A program made the position numbers and the translations under genes. Source: Streptomyces sp. CB02923 (GTDB taxonomy: Bacteria; Actinomycetota; Actinomycetes; Streptomycetales; Streptomycetaceae). Taken from it: a stretch of DNA of 64,000 bases. The stretch lies in assembly GCF_001905005.1 (NCBI RefSeq), contig NZ_LWKZ01000012.1:301061-365060 (forward strand), written 5' to 3'. Within the stretch, counting starts at the first letter, position 1. Every line of letters starts with the position of its first letter. This document shows positions 53,201 through 60,646 of this stretch, piece after piece. Under the pieces are notes generated by a model, which was given only the letters and a program-made list of their open reading frames with translations, did no database searches and had not been told where the DNA came from.

Positions 53201-53715
53201 ACGACCGTCGCCTCGTCGCCCAGCGGTACGGACGCGCCGGCCGACCGCATCGACTGCGGACGCGGCCACACGGCGGGCGGCTGCCCGGCGGAGACGGCCC
53301 GGCCGGTGCCGCCGCTGCCGCCGTCCTGACCAGGGAGATCGGGAGTGCCGACAGCCGGGTCGAAGGGGGCCGCGTGGGCGGGGGCGGTGCCCCCGAGCAG
53401 CCCGCCGATGACGGCGGCGGCGAGGGCGGTGGCCCCGGCGACCCGCGCACGGGCCCCGGCCCGCGCGGCGCCGAAGCGGCCGATGCTGCCGGTGCCGATG
53501 CTGGTGGGGGCGCTCAGGTGGGCGTCGGTGGCTCCGGGCCGGTGGAGCCCGTCGTTCCCGGCCCCGCCCGGGGATTCCTCGGCCCCGCCCGGGGGCGCCC
53601 CGGTCCTGCCTGGTCGCGCGCCGCCGTTGCCGGTTCCGCCGCTCCCGGCTCCGCCGGTCCCCTCGCCCTGCCTGCCGATCCTTCCGGCGTCCCGAACGCC
53701 GCTCCGGACTCGCAC
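50260..53715 (-). CDS. Secreted GH84 beta-N-acetylglucosaminidase with F5/8C domain
   Basis: 1151 residues. A long (~90-residue) Gly/Ala-rich N-terminus precedes the export helix ATALAAAVIGGLLGGTAPAHA. An N-terminal GH20b-like domain (VWPRPQSMRSAG) leads to the GH84 core: RGMAEGFFGQPWTRQQRLAQLDFMGRTKQNRYLYAPGDDPY, WAVSPG, and FQLQFQDISYSEWHCD, where family enzymes have an Asp-Asp pair. Then TEYYQDGS, VEVAWTGVGVVP, TMDNYPVNDY. The C-terminal part has a NEW3-like beta domain (APKGFTVRAPEHVTAPRGGTATARIQVTVP) and an F5/8-type C domain (FPATAATDGDPKTRWSSP, LGRLVLNWQDAYAAAYTVRVSTDG). A (GS)n tail of nine CTGCCG units follows. It probably trims GlcNAc from glycans outside the cell. Start GTG 53715 has GGAGAG upstream. 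Confidence 0.9.
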   Translation of the reverse strand: MRVRSGVRDAGRIGRQGEGTGGAGSGGTGNGGARPGRTGAPPGGAEESPGGAGNDGLHRPGATDAHLSAPTSIGTGSIGRFGAARAGARARVAGATALAAAVIGGLLGGTAPAHAAPFDPAVGTPDLPGQDGGSGGTGRAVSAGQPPAVWPRPQSMRSAGASVPLGDEATVVAAPDSDPYALDALYALLRDAGVGTVHEAAPGKALPGKGPVFRFGGPDADAALRALRAPARGDLPSGGYRLAVGEAAGRDTVALDGVGPDGLFHAVQTLRQLVVERAKDRGGSGGKELAPVVVRDWPGTAVRGMAEGFFGQPWTRQQRLAQLDFMGRTKQNRYLYAPGDDPYRQFRWRDPYPAEQRDDFRALAERARANHVTLGWAVSPGQAMCMSSEDDLKALRRKVDAMWALGVRAFQLQFQDISYSEWHCDADADTFGSGPEAAAKAHAKVADALAEHLAGRYPGAAPLTLMPTEYYQDGSTAYREALAAALSDRVEVAWTGVGVVPRTITGSELAQARDVFGHRMVTMDNYPVNDYAQDRIFLGPYTGREPAVATGSSALLANAMAQPTASRIALFTAADYAWNPRGYRPGASWQAAIDDLADGDATTRAALHALAGNDASSVLGTDESAYLKPLIEAFWKTRADATNSDDRGDDERYTKAAARLRAAFHTMSGAPERISSGLAEEVRPWARQLARYGSAGERAVDMLVAQARGDGSAAWTAQRAVQDLRKKIKKSSVTVGKGVLGPFLDRAMTESDAWTGARSDRSDTAPPPDEGGHPTSLAVPFGRPRPLTAVTSLTEPSPSAAGVSVEAHVPGEGWRRLGGLSGTGWTQTEARGLKADGIRLSWKEGAAAPSVHSFTPWFADTPAAGLELSRDRIDADTGGTFSVDARIFSRRPADVEGKLTAKAPKGFTVRAPEHVTAPRGGTATARIQVTVPHDAKSGTYEIPVTYGDQKQTLTVRTYPPTAGPDLARGAAATSSGDETSEFPATAATDGDPKTRWSSPAEDDAWLQFELPQPARLGRLVLNWQDAYAAAYTVRVSTDGVTWRTAATVRDGKGGRESVRMDAKDARFIRIQGDKRATRFGYSLWGVEAYAVKDSDKTSPPAPDSGSGSGSGSGSGSGSGSGSGPKDRTRPEDARPSGDAPPAGGARTPARP
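50351..50404. repeat. Hexamer repeat CTGCCG encoding Gly-Ser
   Basis: Nine perfect CTGCCG units lie inside the GH84 gene and encode alternating Gly-Ser on the minus strand. They form a flexible tail near the protein C-terminus. Confidence 0.9.
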
Positions 53716-54240
53716 GCTCTCTCCTCAGTCCCCGTATTCCTACTCACCCGGTGGACCGGTGCCGCACCGGTCCACCCAGCCCGGCCGCTCCGCGGTCGCG
53801 CGCCCCTGAGCCGACTGCCGCGGCGGGGCCTCGTACCCCGTGGAACCCCGCCGGACAAGCCTTCGGCAGTGAGCCCACCACTGTGGCGGTGAGAGTGTCA
53901 ACGCCAGGAGGCGAAGTGCCTGGTTTGCCCTGTGCGACCGGCGTGTCGCGGCGTGTTCCGAGGGTCGGCCGAGGGAGTGGGACCGGGGATGGGCCCGGGG
54001 GTGGGCCCGGGATCGGGGCGGGGCCGTTGCAGGAGCAATCCGACTCTCCGCGGCACTGAAGGATCTTCTCCGGAACACCCGTACGGGGGGCATCCCTGCG
54101 CCGTCACCCGTCCGCCACCGGTAAATCGCCTGCACGAGGGATGTGTGACCTGGGCCACGTTGATTGAATGGATACGTCTGCGCCCGCCCGGAGTGGGTAG
54201 GGCAGGTCGTGTCCCACTACCGACGAACGGGAGGCCCTCC
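53716..54240. other. Divergent spacer between GH84 and the malQ locus
   Basis: The 525-nt gap has no supported gene. A G-rich stretch at about 53978-54025 has eight runs of three or more G on the plus strand (quadruplex-capable). GGGAGG at 54229-54234 is the ribosome site of the following small gene. A degenerate promoter for both directions is expected but not identified. Confidence 0.5.
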
Positions 54241-54543
54241 GTGGCCGCGTCCGCTCAGCTTCTCCTCGACGCACTGTCGTCCGCCCCCGAGTACCCGGCA
54301 GAGCGCGTCAAACCCTCCGAGCCGGAAAAACCCGTCGAGCCGGATCTGTTCGACGGGGTGTCCGACCCCGACTCCGGCCTGGACGGATCCGGCTCCCTCT
54401 GCTTCTGCGAACCGCCCCTGACCAGCGAGCCCCCGCTCGCCGACGCCGCCCCGCTCACGAGTGAGTCCCCGATCGCCGCCGAGCTGCCGCTGACCAGCGA
54501 GCCCACCGCGGCCGGCCTGGGCACGGAGTCCATGGAGGTCTGA
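54241..54543 (+). CDS. Small uncharacterised protein coupled to malQ
   Basis: 100 residues. The N-terminus (AASAQLLLDALSSAPEYP) is an amphipathic helix. The rest is acidic and disordered-looking, with a SGSLCFCEPP segment and three imperfect 12-residue repeats near the end (PLTSEPPLADAA, PLTSESPIAAEL, PLTSEPTAAGLG). GGGAGG lies 6 nt before GTG 54241. Its TGA overlaps the malQ ATG by one nt (TGATG), so it is translationally coupled. No family is recognised and no signal peptide is seen. It could be a regulator, a chaperone of MalQ, or a leader-like product; none of these is established. Confidence 0.7.
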   Translation: MAASAQLLLDALSSAPEYPAERVKPSEPEKPVEPDLFDGVSDPDSGLDGSGSLCFCEPPLTSEPPLADAAPLTSESPIAAELPLTSEPTAAGLGTESMEV

Positions 54544-56933
54544 TGGGCCGACCGCGGCTCGCCGGTCTGCACGGTGTGTGCACGTCCTATGAGCCCGCAC
54601 CGGGACGCACCGAACACGTCGGTGACGACACCGTCGTCGCCGTTCTCGCCGCGCTCGGCGTCGACGCCTCGACTCCGCACGCCGTACGCGCCGCTCTGGA
54701 GGCGTACGACCACGGCGCGGGCCGTGCCCTGCTTCCGCCCACCGTCGTGGTGCGCCCTGGCCGCCCCCCGAAGCTGTCCCGACTGCCCGCGGGCACCGCC
54801 CTGCGGGTGGAGACCGAGTCGGGCGAGGTGCTCGACTGGGGGCCGGACCCCGGAGGCCGCGCCGGGTACGCGTACGAGCCCCCTGCCCGGGACCCGGGCC
54901 GCGACGACACCCGGACACCGCGCCGAAGCCGCGACGGAACCCTCGGCCGTACCCCGGATCACGCCACGCTCAAGAGGGCCGCGTCGAAGAGGACGGACCG
55001 GAACCCGGCGGACGAGGACCCGGACAAGAACCCGGACCCGCCCCGGACCCCCGCCGGAGCACGCGGCGGCCATGCCGGAGGGCCGAGAGGCCGCACCGGA
55101 GGACCGGGAGCCCGCACCGGAGGTCCCGGAGGACCGGGAGCCCGCACCGGAGGTCCGGAGGGCCGCACCGGAGGACCGGGCGACTACGTGGGCCGCCTCC
55201 CCCTCGGCATCCACACCCTGCGCGCCCACACGCCCGACGGCCGCTCCGCCCGCGCCCACCTGATCGTCGCCCCCGACCGGATGCCCGCGCCGCCCGCCCG
55301 CGCCCACGGCTTCATGGTGCAGCTCTACTCCCTGCTCTCCGGCCGCTCCTGGGGCATGGGGGACCTGGGCGACCTCGCCGACCTGGCAGCCTGGTCCGGA
55401 CGCGCGCTCGGCACCGGCTTCGTACAGATCAATCCGCTGCACGCCGCCGTACCGGGAGCGCCCACCGACCCCTCGCCGTACCGCCCCTCCTCGCGCCGCT
55501 TCCCCGACCCCGTCCATCTGCGGATCGAGGACATCCCCGAGTTCGGCTACCTCGAAGGCCCCGCCCGCCGCCGGATCGACGCGCTGCTCGTACGGGCCCG
55601 GAAGCTGCGCGAAGCGGTGCTCCGCAAGGGAGCGCTGATCGACCGGGACGCCGTGTGGGAGCTGAAGAAGGAAGCGCTGGAACTGCTCTGGAAGGTGCCG
55701 CTCAGCCCCGGCCGGCGCGCCGCCTACTGCGACTTCCTCGCCGAGCAGGGCACGAGCCTGGAGGACCACGCCACCTGGTGCGCACTGGCCGAGCGCTACG
55801 GGTCCGACTGGCGCGGCTGGCCGTCCGGCCTGGACGACCCGCGCTCGGCCCGTACGGCACGGATGCGCGGCAGCCTGCTGGACCGCATCGACTTCCACAG
55901 CCGGCTCGCGTGGTTCACCGACCAGCAGCTCGCCGCCGCCCAGCGCGCCGCCGTCGAGGCCGGGATGGGCGTCGGGCTGGTGCACGATCTGGCCGTCGGC
56001 GTCCACCCCTCAGGCTCCGACACCTGGGCCCAGCAGGACGCCTTCGCGGCCGGCATGTCCGTCGGCGCGCCACCCGACGCCTTCAACTCGCGCGGCCAGG
56101 ACTGGGGACTGCCGCCCTGGCGGCCGGACGCGCTGGCCGCTCAGGGCTACGCCCCGTACCGCGGCCTGCTGCGCGGCATGCTGCGGCACGCGGGTGCGCT
56201 GCGCATCGACCACGTCATGGGCCTGTTCCGGCTGTGGTGGGTGCCGGAGGGGCGGCCGCCGACGGAGGGCACGTACGTGCGGTACGACGCCGAGGCGATG
56301 CTCTCCGTCCTGGCCCTGGAGGCGCACCGCGCGGGCGCCGCCGTCATCGGCGAGGACCTGGGGACGGTCGAGCCGGTGGTCCGTACGGAACTGGCCGAAC
56401 GGGGCGTGCTCGGCACCTCCGTGCTGTGGTTCGAACGCGACTACACGAAGAAGCCGGCCCGGCCGCTGCCGCCCGGGGACTGGCGCGCCGGCTGCCTGGC
56501 CACGGTCACCACCCACGACCTGCCCAGTACGGCGGCCCGGCTGACCGGGCAGCACGCCGAACTCCGCCACGGCCTCGGACTGCTGGACCGCTCACTCCAG
56601 GAGGAGCAGGCGGCGGAGGCGGTCGAGGTCGGTGAGTGGCTGGAGGTGCTGCACCGGCTGGGGCTGCTGCCGGAGGGGCGGGGAAACGAGGAAGCGGCGG
56701 TCAAGGCGCTGCACCGCTACCTGTTGCGCACGCCCGCCCGCATGGTCGGTGTGTGGCTGCCGGACGCGGTGGGGGACCGGCGCCCGCAGAACCTCCCCGG
56801 AACATGGGACGAATACCCCAACTGGCGGCTGCCGATCACCGGCCCTGCGGGGCGCCCGCTGTCCTTGGAGGAGATCGCCGCGTCGCCCCGGCTCCATGCG
56901 CTGATGAGCGAACTGCGCACGTCGCGGCGGTAG
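54543..56933 (+). CDS. malQ: 4-alpha-glucanotransferase MalQ (GH77)
   Basis: 796 residues. Typical GH77 motifs are GSDWRGWPSGLDDPRS, MGVGLVHDLAVGVHPSGSDTWAQQDAF, PPDAFNSRGQDWGLPPW, RIDHVMGLFRLWWVPEG (nucleophile Asp), AAVIGEDLGTVEP (acid/base Glu) and TTHDLPSTAARLTG (third Asp). It transfers alpha-1,4-glucan segments in maltodextrin metabolism, in the cytoplasm. Between about residues 120 and 220 is a low-complexity insertion (GGPGARTGGPGGPGARTGGPEGRTGG) that most MalQ proteins lack. The start overlaps the upstream small gene by one nt. Confidence 0.95.
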   Translation: MGRPRLAGLHGVCTSYEPAPGRTEHVGDDTVVAVLAALGVDASTPHAVRAALEAYDHGAGRALLPPTVVVRPGRPPKLSRLPAGTALRVETESGEVLDWGPDPGGRAGYAYEPPARDPGRDDTRTPRRSRDGTLGRTPDHATLKRAASKRTDRNPADEDPDKNPDPPRTPAGARGGHAGGPRGRTGGPGARTGGPGGPGARTGGPEGRTGGPGDYVGRLPLGIHTLRAHTPDGRSARAHLIVAPDRMPAPPARAHGFMVQLYSLLSGRSWGMGDLGDLADLAAWSGRALGTGFVQINPLHAAVPGAPTDPSPYRPSSRRFPDPVHLRIEDIPEFGYLEGPARRRIDALLVRARKLREAVLRKGALIDRDAVWELKKEALELLWKVPLSPGRRAAYCDFLAEQGTSLEDHATWCALAERYGSDWRGWPSGLDDPRSARTARMRGSLLDRIDFHSRLAWFTDQQLAAAQRAAVEAGMGVGLVHDLAVGVHPSGSDTWAQQDAFAAGMSVGAPPDAFNSRGQDWGLPPWRPDALAAQGYAPYRGLLRGMLRHAGALRIDHVMGLFRLWWVPEGRPPTEGTYVRYDAEAMLSVLALEAHRAGAAVIGEDLGTVEPVVRTELAERGVLGTSVLWFERDYTKKPARPLPPGDWRAGCLATVTTHDLPSTAARLTGQHAELRHGLGLLDRSLQEEQAAEAVEVGEWLEVLHRLGLLPEGRGNEEAAVKALHRYLLRTPARMVGVWLPDAVGDRRPQNLPGTWDEYPNWRLPITGPAGRPLSLEEIAASPRLHALMSELRTSRR

Positions 56934-57083
56934 TCGGGCCGGGAGGAAGTGGGGTGACCGGTGGCCCGTACCGGCCTTCCGGCCGTGCGCACCGCTCTTC
57001 CGGCCGCTGCGGCCGTACGGCACCATGCCGTGGACGCCATCCAAGAGATCCGACCCATCGGGGCCGGGGAGTTGGAGGGAACC

Positions 57084-58895
57084 ATGGCTGCGGGAACCGT
57101 GGCAGCGAGAAGCACGGCAGCAAGAACCACGGCAGGAAGCGGGCCGCGCGCCCGCCTGTGCACCGTCTTCGCGCTCACCGTCACCGAGGCTCTCGCCTCG
57201 CTGGCCCCGTCGGCCCCGTCGGCCCCGTCAGCCCTGTCGGACCCGTCAGCTCCGTCAGCCCTGTCGGACCCGCGCACTCCGCTCCGGGCCGGCGCCCACC
57301 GGCCCGCTGCCCACCGGCCCGCCGCGAGCCCCTGCACGGGCCCCGTACGCCCGGCCTCCCAGATGACCGTCGAGCCCTGCGACACCCCCGCGCGGATCAT
57401 CGAGAAGGCCGCCAGGACCGTACCGACCGCGGCGCAGCGCGCCTGGCAGGAGCGGGAGGTCACCGCGTTCACGCACTTCGGCATGAACACTTTCACCGGC
57501 CGTGAGTGGGGCTCCGGAACCGAGGACGCGAAGTGGTTCGCGCCGCCGCGCATCGACGTGGACCAGTGGATGCGCGCCTACAAGGCGGCGGGCGCGGAAC
57601 AGGTCATGCTCACCGTCAAGCATCACGACGGCTTCGTGCTCTACCCCAGCCGCTACACCCCGCACACCGTCCGGGCGAGCCCCGGGCAGCCGGACGTCGT
57701 CGGCGCGTACGTGCGGGCCGCTCGCAGGGCCGGGCTCGACGTCGGCCTCTACCTGTCGCCTTCCGACGGCGCCGAACTGCCGCACGCCTGGCACGCGCGC
57801 TGGGTCGAGGAGATCGGGCGCAAACAGGCCGAGGGCAAGCAGCTGAGCCTTCCCGAACGGGTCGCCCTGGACGACCGCGGCCGGGCGCCCGCCGGACTGG
57901 GCCGCTTCGGCAACGGCAGCGCCGTCACCGAACGCACCATCCCCACCCTCGTCCCCGGCGACGACCGCGCCGCCGCCGTACGCGACGGACGGCTGCCCTC
58001 CTTCACCGTCCGCGCCGACGACTACGACACGTACTACCTCAACCAGGTCTACGAACTGCTCACCCAATACGGTCCGGTCGAAGAGTTGTGGCTGGACGGC
58101 GCGAACCCGTGGGCGGACGCCGGTGTCACGCAGAAGTACGACGTACGCCAGTGGTTCGAGACGGTCCGCCGCCTCTCGCCGCGCACCGTCGTCTTCCAGG
58201 GGCCGCAGGGCGTGCGCTGGGTCGGCAACGAGCGGGGCGTGGCGCGCGAGACGGAGTGGAGCGTCACCCCGTCCGCCGTCGACCCCTGGTCGGTGCTCTC
58301 CGGCGGGCTGCCCAACGACTCCGCCGACGCCGACATCGGCTCCCGCGCCAAGCTGCTCGCACCCGCCACCAAGTACCTCCAGTGGTATCCCGCGGAGGCG
58401 GACGTCTCGATCCGGCCCGGCTGGTTCCACCACCCCTGGGAGCGTCCCAAGACGCCCGGCCGGCTGCTGGACCTGTACGAGAAGAGCGTGGGCCGCAACG
58501 CGTCGCTGCTGCTCAACGTGCCGCCGGGCCGCGATGGCCGGATCGGTGAGGCCGACGTCGCCGCCCTCACCGCCTTCGGGAGGTCCGTACGGGAGACGTA
58601 CGGCCGCGATCTCCTGGCGGGCGGCCGGGCCCCGGGCGCGCGGCCGGGCGGTGTCACGTTCGACCGGGTCGGACTGGGGGAGGACCTGCGGTACGGACAG
58701 CGGGTGGAACGGTTCGCCGTCGAGGCGCGGACCGGCGGGACGTGGCGGCGGATCGCCGGAGGGACCACCGTCGGCCACCGGCGCATCCTGGCGCTGCGCG
58801 CGCCGGTGACCGCCGACGCCGTACGCGTACGGGTCCTCGGGGCCCGTGCCGCACCGCACCTGATGCCGGTGACCGCCCACTTGTCCCGACGGTGA
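57084..58895 (+). CDS. Secreted alpha-L-fucosidase (GH29)
   Basis: 603 residues. A short N-terminal hydrophobic stretch (RLCTVFALTVTEALASLA) may act as an export signal. It is followed by a Ser-Ala-Pro repeat (SAPSAPSALSDPSAPSALSDP). The GH29 domain begins near residue 100: FTHFGMNTFTGREWGSGTED, AGAEQVMLTVKHHDGFVLYPSRYT, VGLYLSPSDG, PVEELWLDGANPW (nucleophile Asp in LWLDG) and GWFHHPWERPKTPGRLLDLYEKSVGRNASLLLNVPP. The C-terminus has a beta domain. With GH84 nearby it suggests degradation of fucose- and GlcNAc-bearing glycans. GGAGGG (57074-57079) four nt before ATG 57084 fixes the start. The stop lies in a 23-bp repeat. Confidence 0.92.
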   Translation: MAAGTVAARSTAARTTAGSGPRARLCTVFALTVTEALASLAPSAPSAPSALSDPSAPSALSDPRTPLRAGAHRPAAHRPAASPCTGPVRPASQMTVEPCDTPARIIEKAARTVPTAAQRAWQEREVTAFTHFGMNTFTGREWGSGTEDAKWFAPPRIDVDQWMRAYKAAGAEQVMLTVKHHDGFVLYPSRYTPHTVRASPGQPDVVGAYVRAARRAGLDVGLYLSPSDGAELPHAWHARWVEEIGRKQAEGKQLSLPERVALDDRGRAPAGLGRFGNGSAVTERTIPTLVPGDDRAAAVRDGRLPSFTVRADDYDTYYLNQVYELLTQYGPVEELWLDGANPWADAGVTQKYDVRQWFETVRRLSPRTVVFQGPQGVRWVGNERGVARETEWSVTPSAVDPWSVLSGGLPNDSADADIGSRAKLLAPATKYLQWYPAEADVSIRPGWFHHPWERPKTPGRLLDLYEKSVGRNASLLLNVPPGRDGRIGEADVAALTAFGRSVRETYGRDLLAGGRAPGARPGGVTFDRVGLGEDLRYGQRVERFAVEARTGGTWRRIAGGTTVGHRRILALRAPVTADAVRVRVLGARAAPHLMPVTAHLSRR

Positions 58896-58933
58896 CCGCC
58901 CGCCTGTCCCGACGGTGACCGCCCACCTGTCCC
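58871..58933. repeat. 23-bp direct repeat overlapping the fucosidase stop
   Basis: Units start at 58871, 58894 and 58917 (GACCGCCCACTTGTCCCGACGGT and variants; the third is partial). The fucosidase TGA sits at the first junction, so the gene end appears to be part of the duplicated unit. Confidence 0.85.
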
Positions 58934-58955
58934 GGCCATTTCTTGGGCGTCTCCC

Positions 58956-58999
58956 GGTCCTCTCCCGGTCCTCTCCCGGTCCTCTCCCGGTCCTCTCCC
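58956..58999. repeat. Tandem repeat, 4 x 11 bp
   Basis: Four GGTCCTCTCCC units in a row, with a further separate copy at about 59012. It lies downstream of the fucosidase gene. Confidence 0.88.
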
Positions 59000-59131
59000 G
59001 GGGCCTGTCCCGGTCCTCTCCCGGCCCCGATCCGGCCCTGGTCCAGCCCTGGTCCCGCCCCGGAACGGCCGGGTCAGCCGTTAGGCGACCCCGGGCGCGC
59101 GAGGGTGAAAGACGTCCGATACGTTGACCTC

Positions 59132-59374
59132 GTGAGCAATCTGGTCAAGAAGAACGCCCTGCGCGCCGGAACCATCACGGCCGGCACCGCGCTGATGCTG
59201 CTGATGTCGTCCCCCGCGTTCGCGCTCACCCGCGACGACGGTGACGACCCGGGTCCGGGCCTGAGTGTCGTCCAGACGCTCGGCCTCTATGTCGCCGCCC
59301 CCATCGTCCTCTTCCTGGTCATCGCCGGCCTGGTCATGGCCGGTGACAAGTCCCGCAAGCAGTCCAAGGGCTGA
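59132..59374 (+). CDS. Small exported or membrane protein
   Basis: 80 residues. A likely signal segment (AGTITAGTALMLLMSSPAFAL, ending in Ala-x-Ala-like AFA) precedes an acidic turn (TRDDGDDPGPG) and a C-terminal hydrophobic helix (VQTLGLYVAAPIVLFLVIAGLVMAG) with a basic end (DKSRKQSKG). It is a short single-pass membrane protein of unknown function with its N-part outside. GTG 59132 is chosen from the protein character; there is no clear ribosome site, and GTG 59105 is an alternative. It is followed by a terminator with a T-tract. Confidence 0.78.
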   Translation: MSNLVKKNALRAGTITAGTALMLLMSSPAFALTRDDGDDPGPGLSVVQTLGLYVAAPIVLFLVIAGLVMAGDKSRKQSKG

Positions 59375-59399
59375 TCCAGGGCTCCATCCACGCCTCTTC

Positions 59400-59442
59400 A
59401 AGGGCGCCCGCAGGTTCGCGAGAACCGGCGGGCGCCCTTTTT
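59400..59442 (+). terminator. Intrinsic terminator with T-tract
   Basis: A 12-bp stem AAGGGCGCCCGC/GCGGGCGCCCTT, extended by an inner GGTTC/GAACC stem and a GCGA loop, ends in TTTTT (59438-59442). It is 26 nt after the small membrane protein stop. Confidence 0.95.
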
Positions 59443-59546
59443 GCATGGCCCGGGAAACGATCCGGCGGGGCCTGCGGAATCCTCCCCTCCGCGGGTACCC
59501 CTCCGCGGAGGGCGGGATTCCGCCAGAGGGTTGTTTTGATGTGGAC

Positions 59547-59582
59547 CTAACCTACGATGGCGTAACCTACGGAGCCGTAGGT
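59547..59582 (+). promoter_or_regulatory. Palindromic operator(s) upstream of the desaturase gene
   Basis: ACCTACGG-AG-CCGTAGGT (59565-59582) is an exact 8-bp inverted repeat. Immediately upstream TACG-ATGG-CGTA (59553-59564) is a second, shorter palindrome sharing the same half-site (CCTACG). It is 23 nt before the GTG start and looks like a TetR-type site, probably for a fatty-acid regulator. Confidence 0.65.
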
Positions 59583-59604
59583 ACCCCCGTCCCCAGGAGT
59601 CCCC

Positions 59605-60579
59605 GTGACCATCGCCCCCGACCGCCACGCCGGAGAGCGCGGCCAGGCCGCTTGGAGCGACACCCGGCTGCTGTTCGCACTCGAAGAGGTCGTCGAGAAG
59701 GAGCTCAACCGGCACCTGAAGGTCGCCAAGGAATGGATGCCGCACGAGTACGTGCCCTGGAGCGACGGCCGCGACTTCGACGGCGTCATGGGCGGCGAAC
59801 CGTGGGCCCCCGAGCAGTCCAAGGTCACCGACATAGGGCGGATCGCCCTGGTGGTCAACCTGCTGACCGAGGACAACCTGCCCAGCTACCACCACGAGAT
59901 CGCCTCCCTCTTCGGGCGGGACGGCGCCTGGGGGACGTGGGTGCACCGCTGGACGGCGGAGGAGGGCCGGCACGGCATCGTCATGCGTGACTACCTGCTC
60001 ACCAGCCGGGCCGTGGACCCGGTCGAGCTGGAGCGGTTCCGTATGGCGCACATGTCGGCCGGCTTCGAGTCCGACAACGCGCACAGCATGCTGCACTCGG
60101 TCGCGTACGTCGCCTTCCAGGAACTGGCGACCCGCATCTCGCACCGCAACACCGGCCACCACTCCGGTGACCCGGTCTGCGACCGGATGCTGGCCCGTAT
60201 CGCCACCGACGAGAACCTCCACATGGTCTTCTACCGGAACCTGCTCGCCGCCGCCTTCGAGCTCGCTCCCGACCAGACCATGTGCTCCGTACGGGACGTG
60301 GTCACCGGCTTCCGCATGCCGGGTCACGGCATGCCGGGCTTCGAGCGCGCCGCGGCCCGGATGGCGATCGGCGGGATCTACAACCTGCGCATCCACCACG
60401 ACGACGTGCTCCAGCCGGTGCTGCGCTACCTCAAGGTGCTGGAGATCGGCGGCCTCGGCCCGGCCGGGCTGCGGGCGCAGGAGGAGCTGGGGATGTTCAT
60501 GGGCGGGCTGGACGACCAGGCGCGCAAGTTCGACGAGCGTCTGGCGGCGCGCGATGCCCGCCGGGCGGCGCGGGGGTAG
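59605..60579 (+). CDS. Acyl-[acyl-carrier-protein] desaturase
   Basis: 324 residues. Di-iron ligands of the soluble ferritin-like desaturase family are visible: ALEEVVEKELNRHL (first Glu), LTEDNLPSYHHEI (E..H), WTAEEGRHGIVMRDYLL (EEGRH) and IATDENLHMVFYRNLL (DENLH). No membrane segments, so it is a soluble enzyme introducing a double bond into acyl-ACP. A paired palindrome lies just upstream. The GTG at 59605 is preceded by AGGAG. Confidence 0.95.
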   Translation: MTIAPDRHAGERGQAAWSDTRLLFALEEVVEKELNRHLKVAKEWMPHEYVPWSDGRDFDGVMGGEPWAPEQSKVTDIGRIALVVNLLTEDNLPSYHHEIASLFGRDGAWGTWVHRWTAEEGRHGIVMRDYLLTSRAVDPVELERFRMAHMSAGFESDNAHSMLHSVAYVAFQELATRISHRNTGHHSGDPVCDRMLARIATDENLHMVFYRNLLAAAFELAPDQTMCSVRDVVTGFRMPGHGMPGFERAAARMAIGGIYNLRIHHDDVLQPVLRYLKVLEIGGLGPAGLRAQEELGMFMGGLDDQARKFDERLAARDARRAARG

Positions 60580-60646
60580 CGAGGCCCGCCGGGCGGCGCG
60601 GGGCGGGCCAAGCCCGCCGGGTGCGTACGCTGCGTACGCTGCCCGC

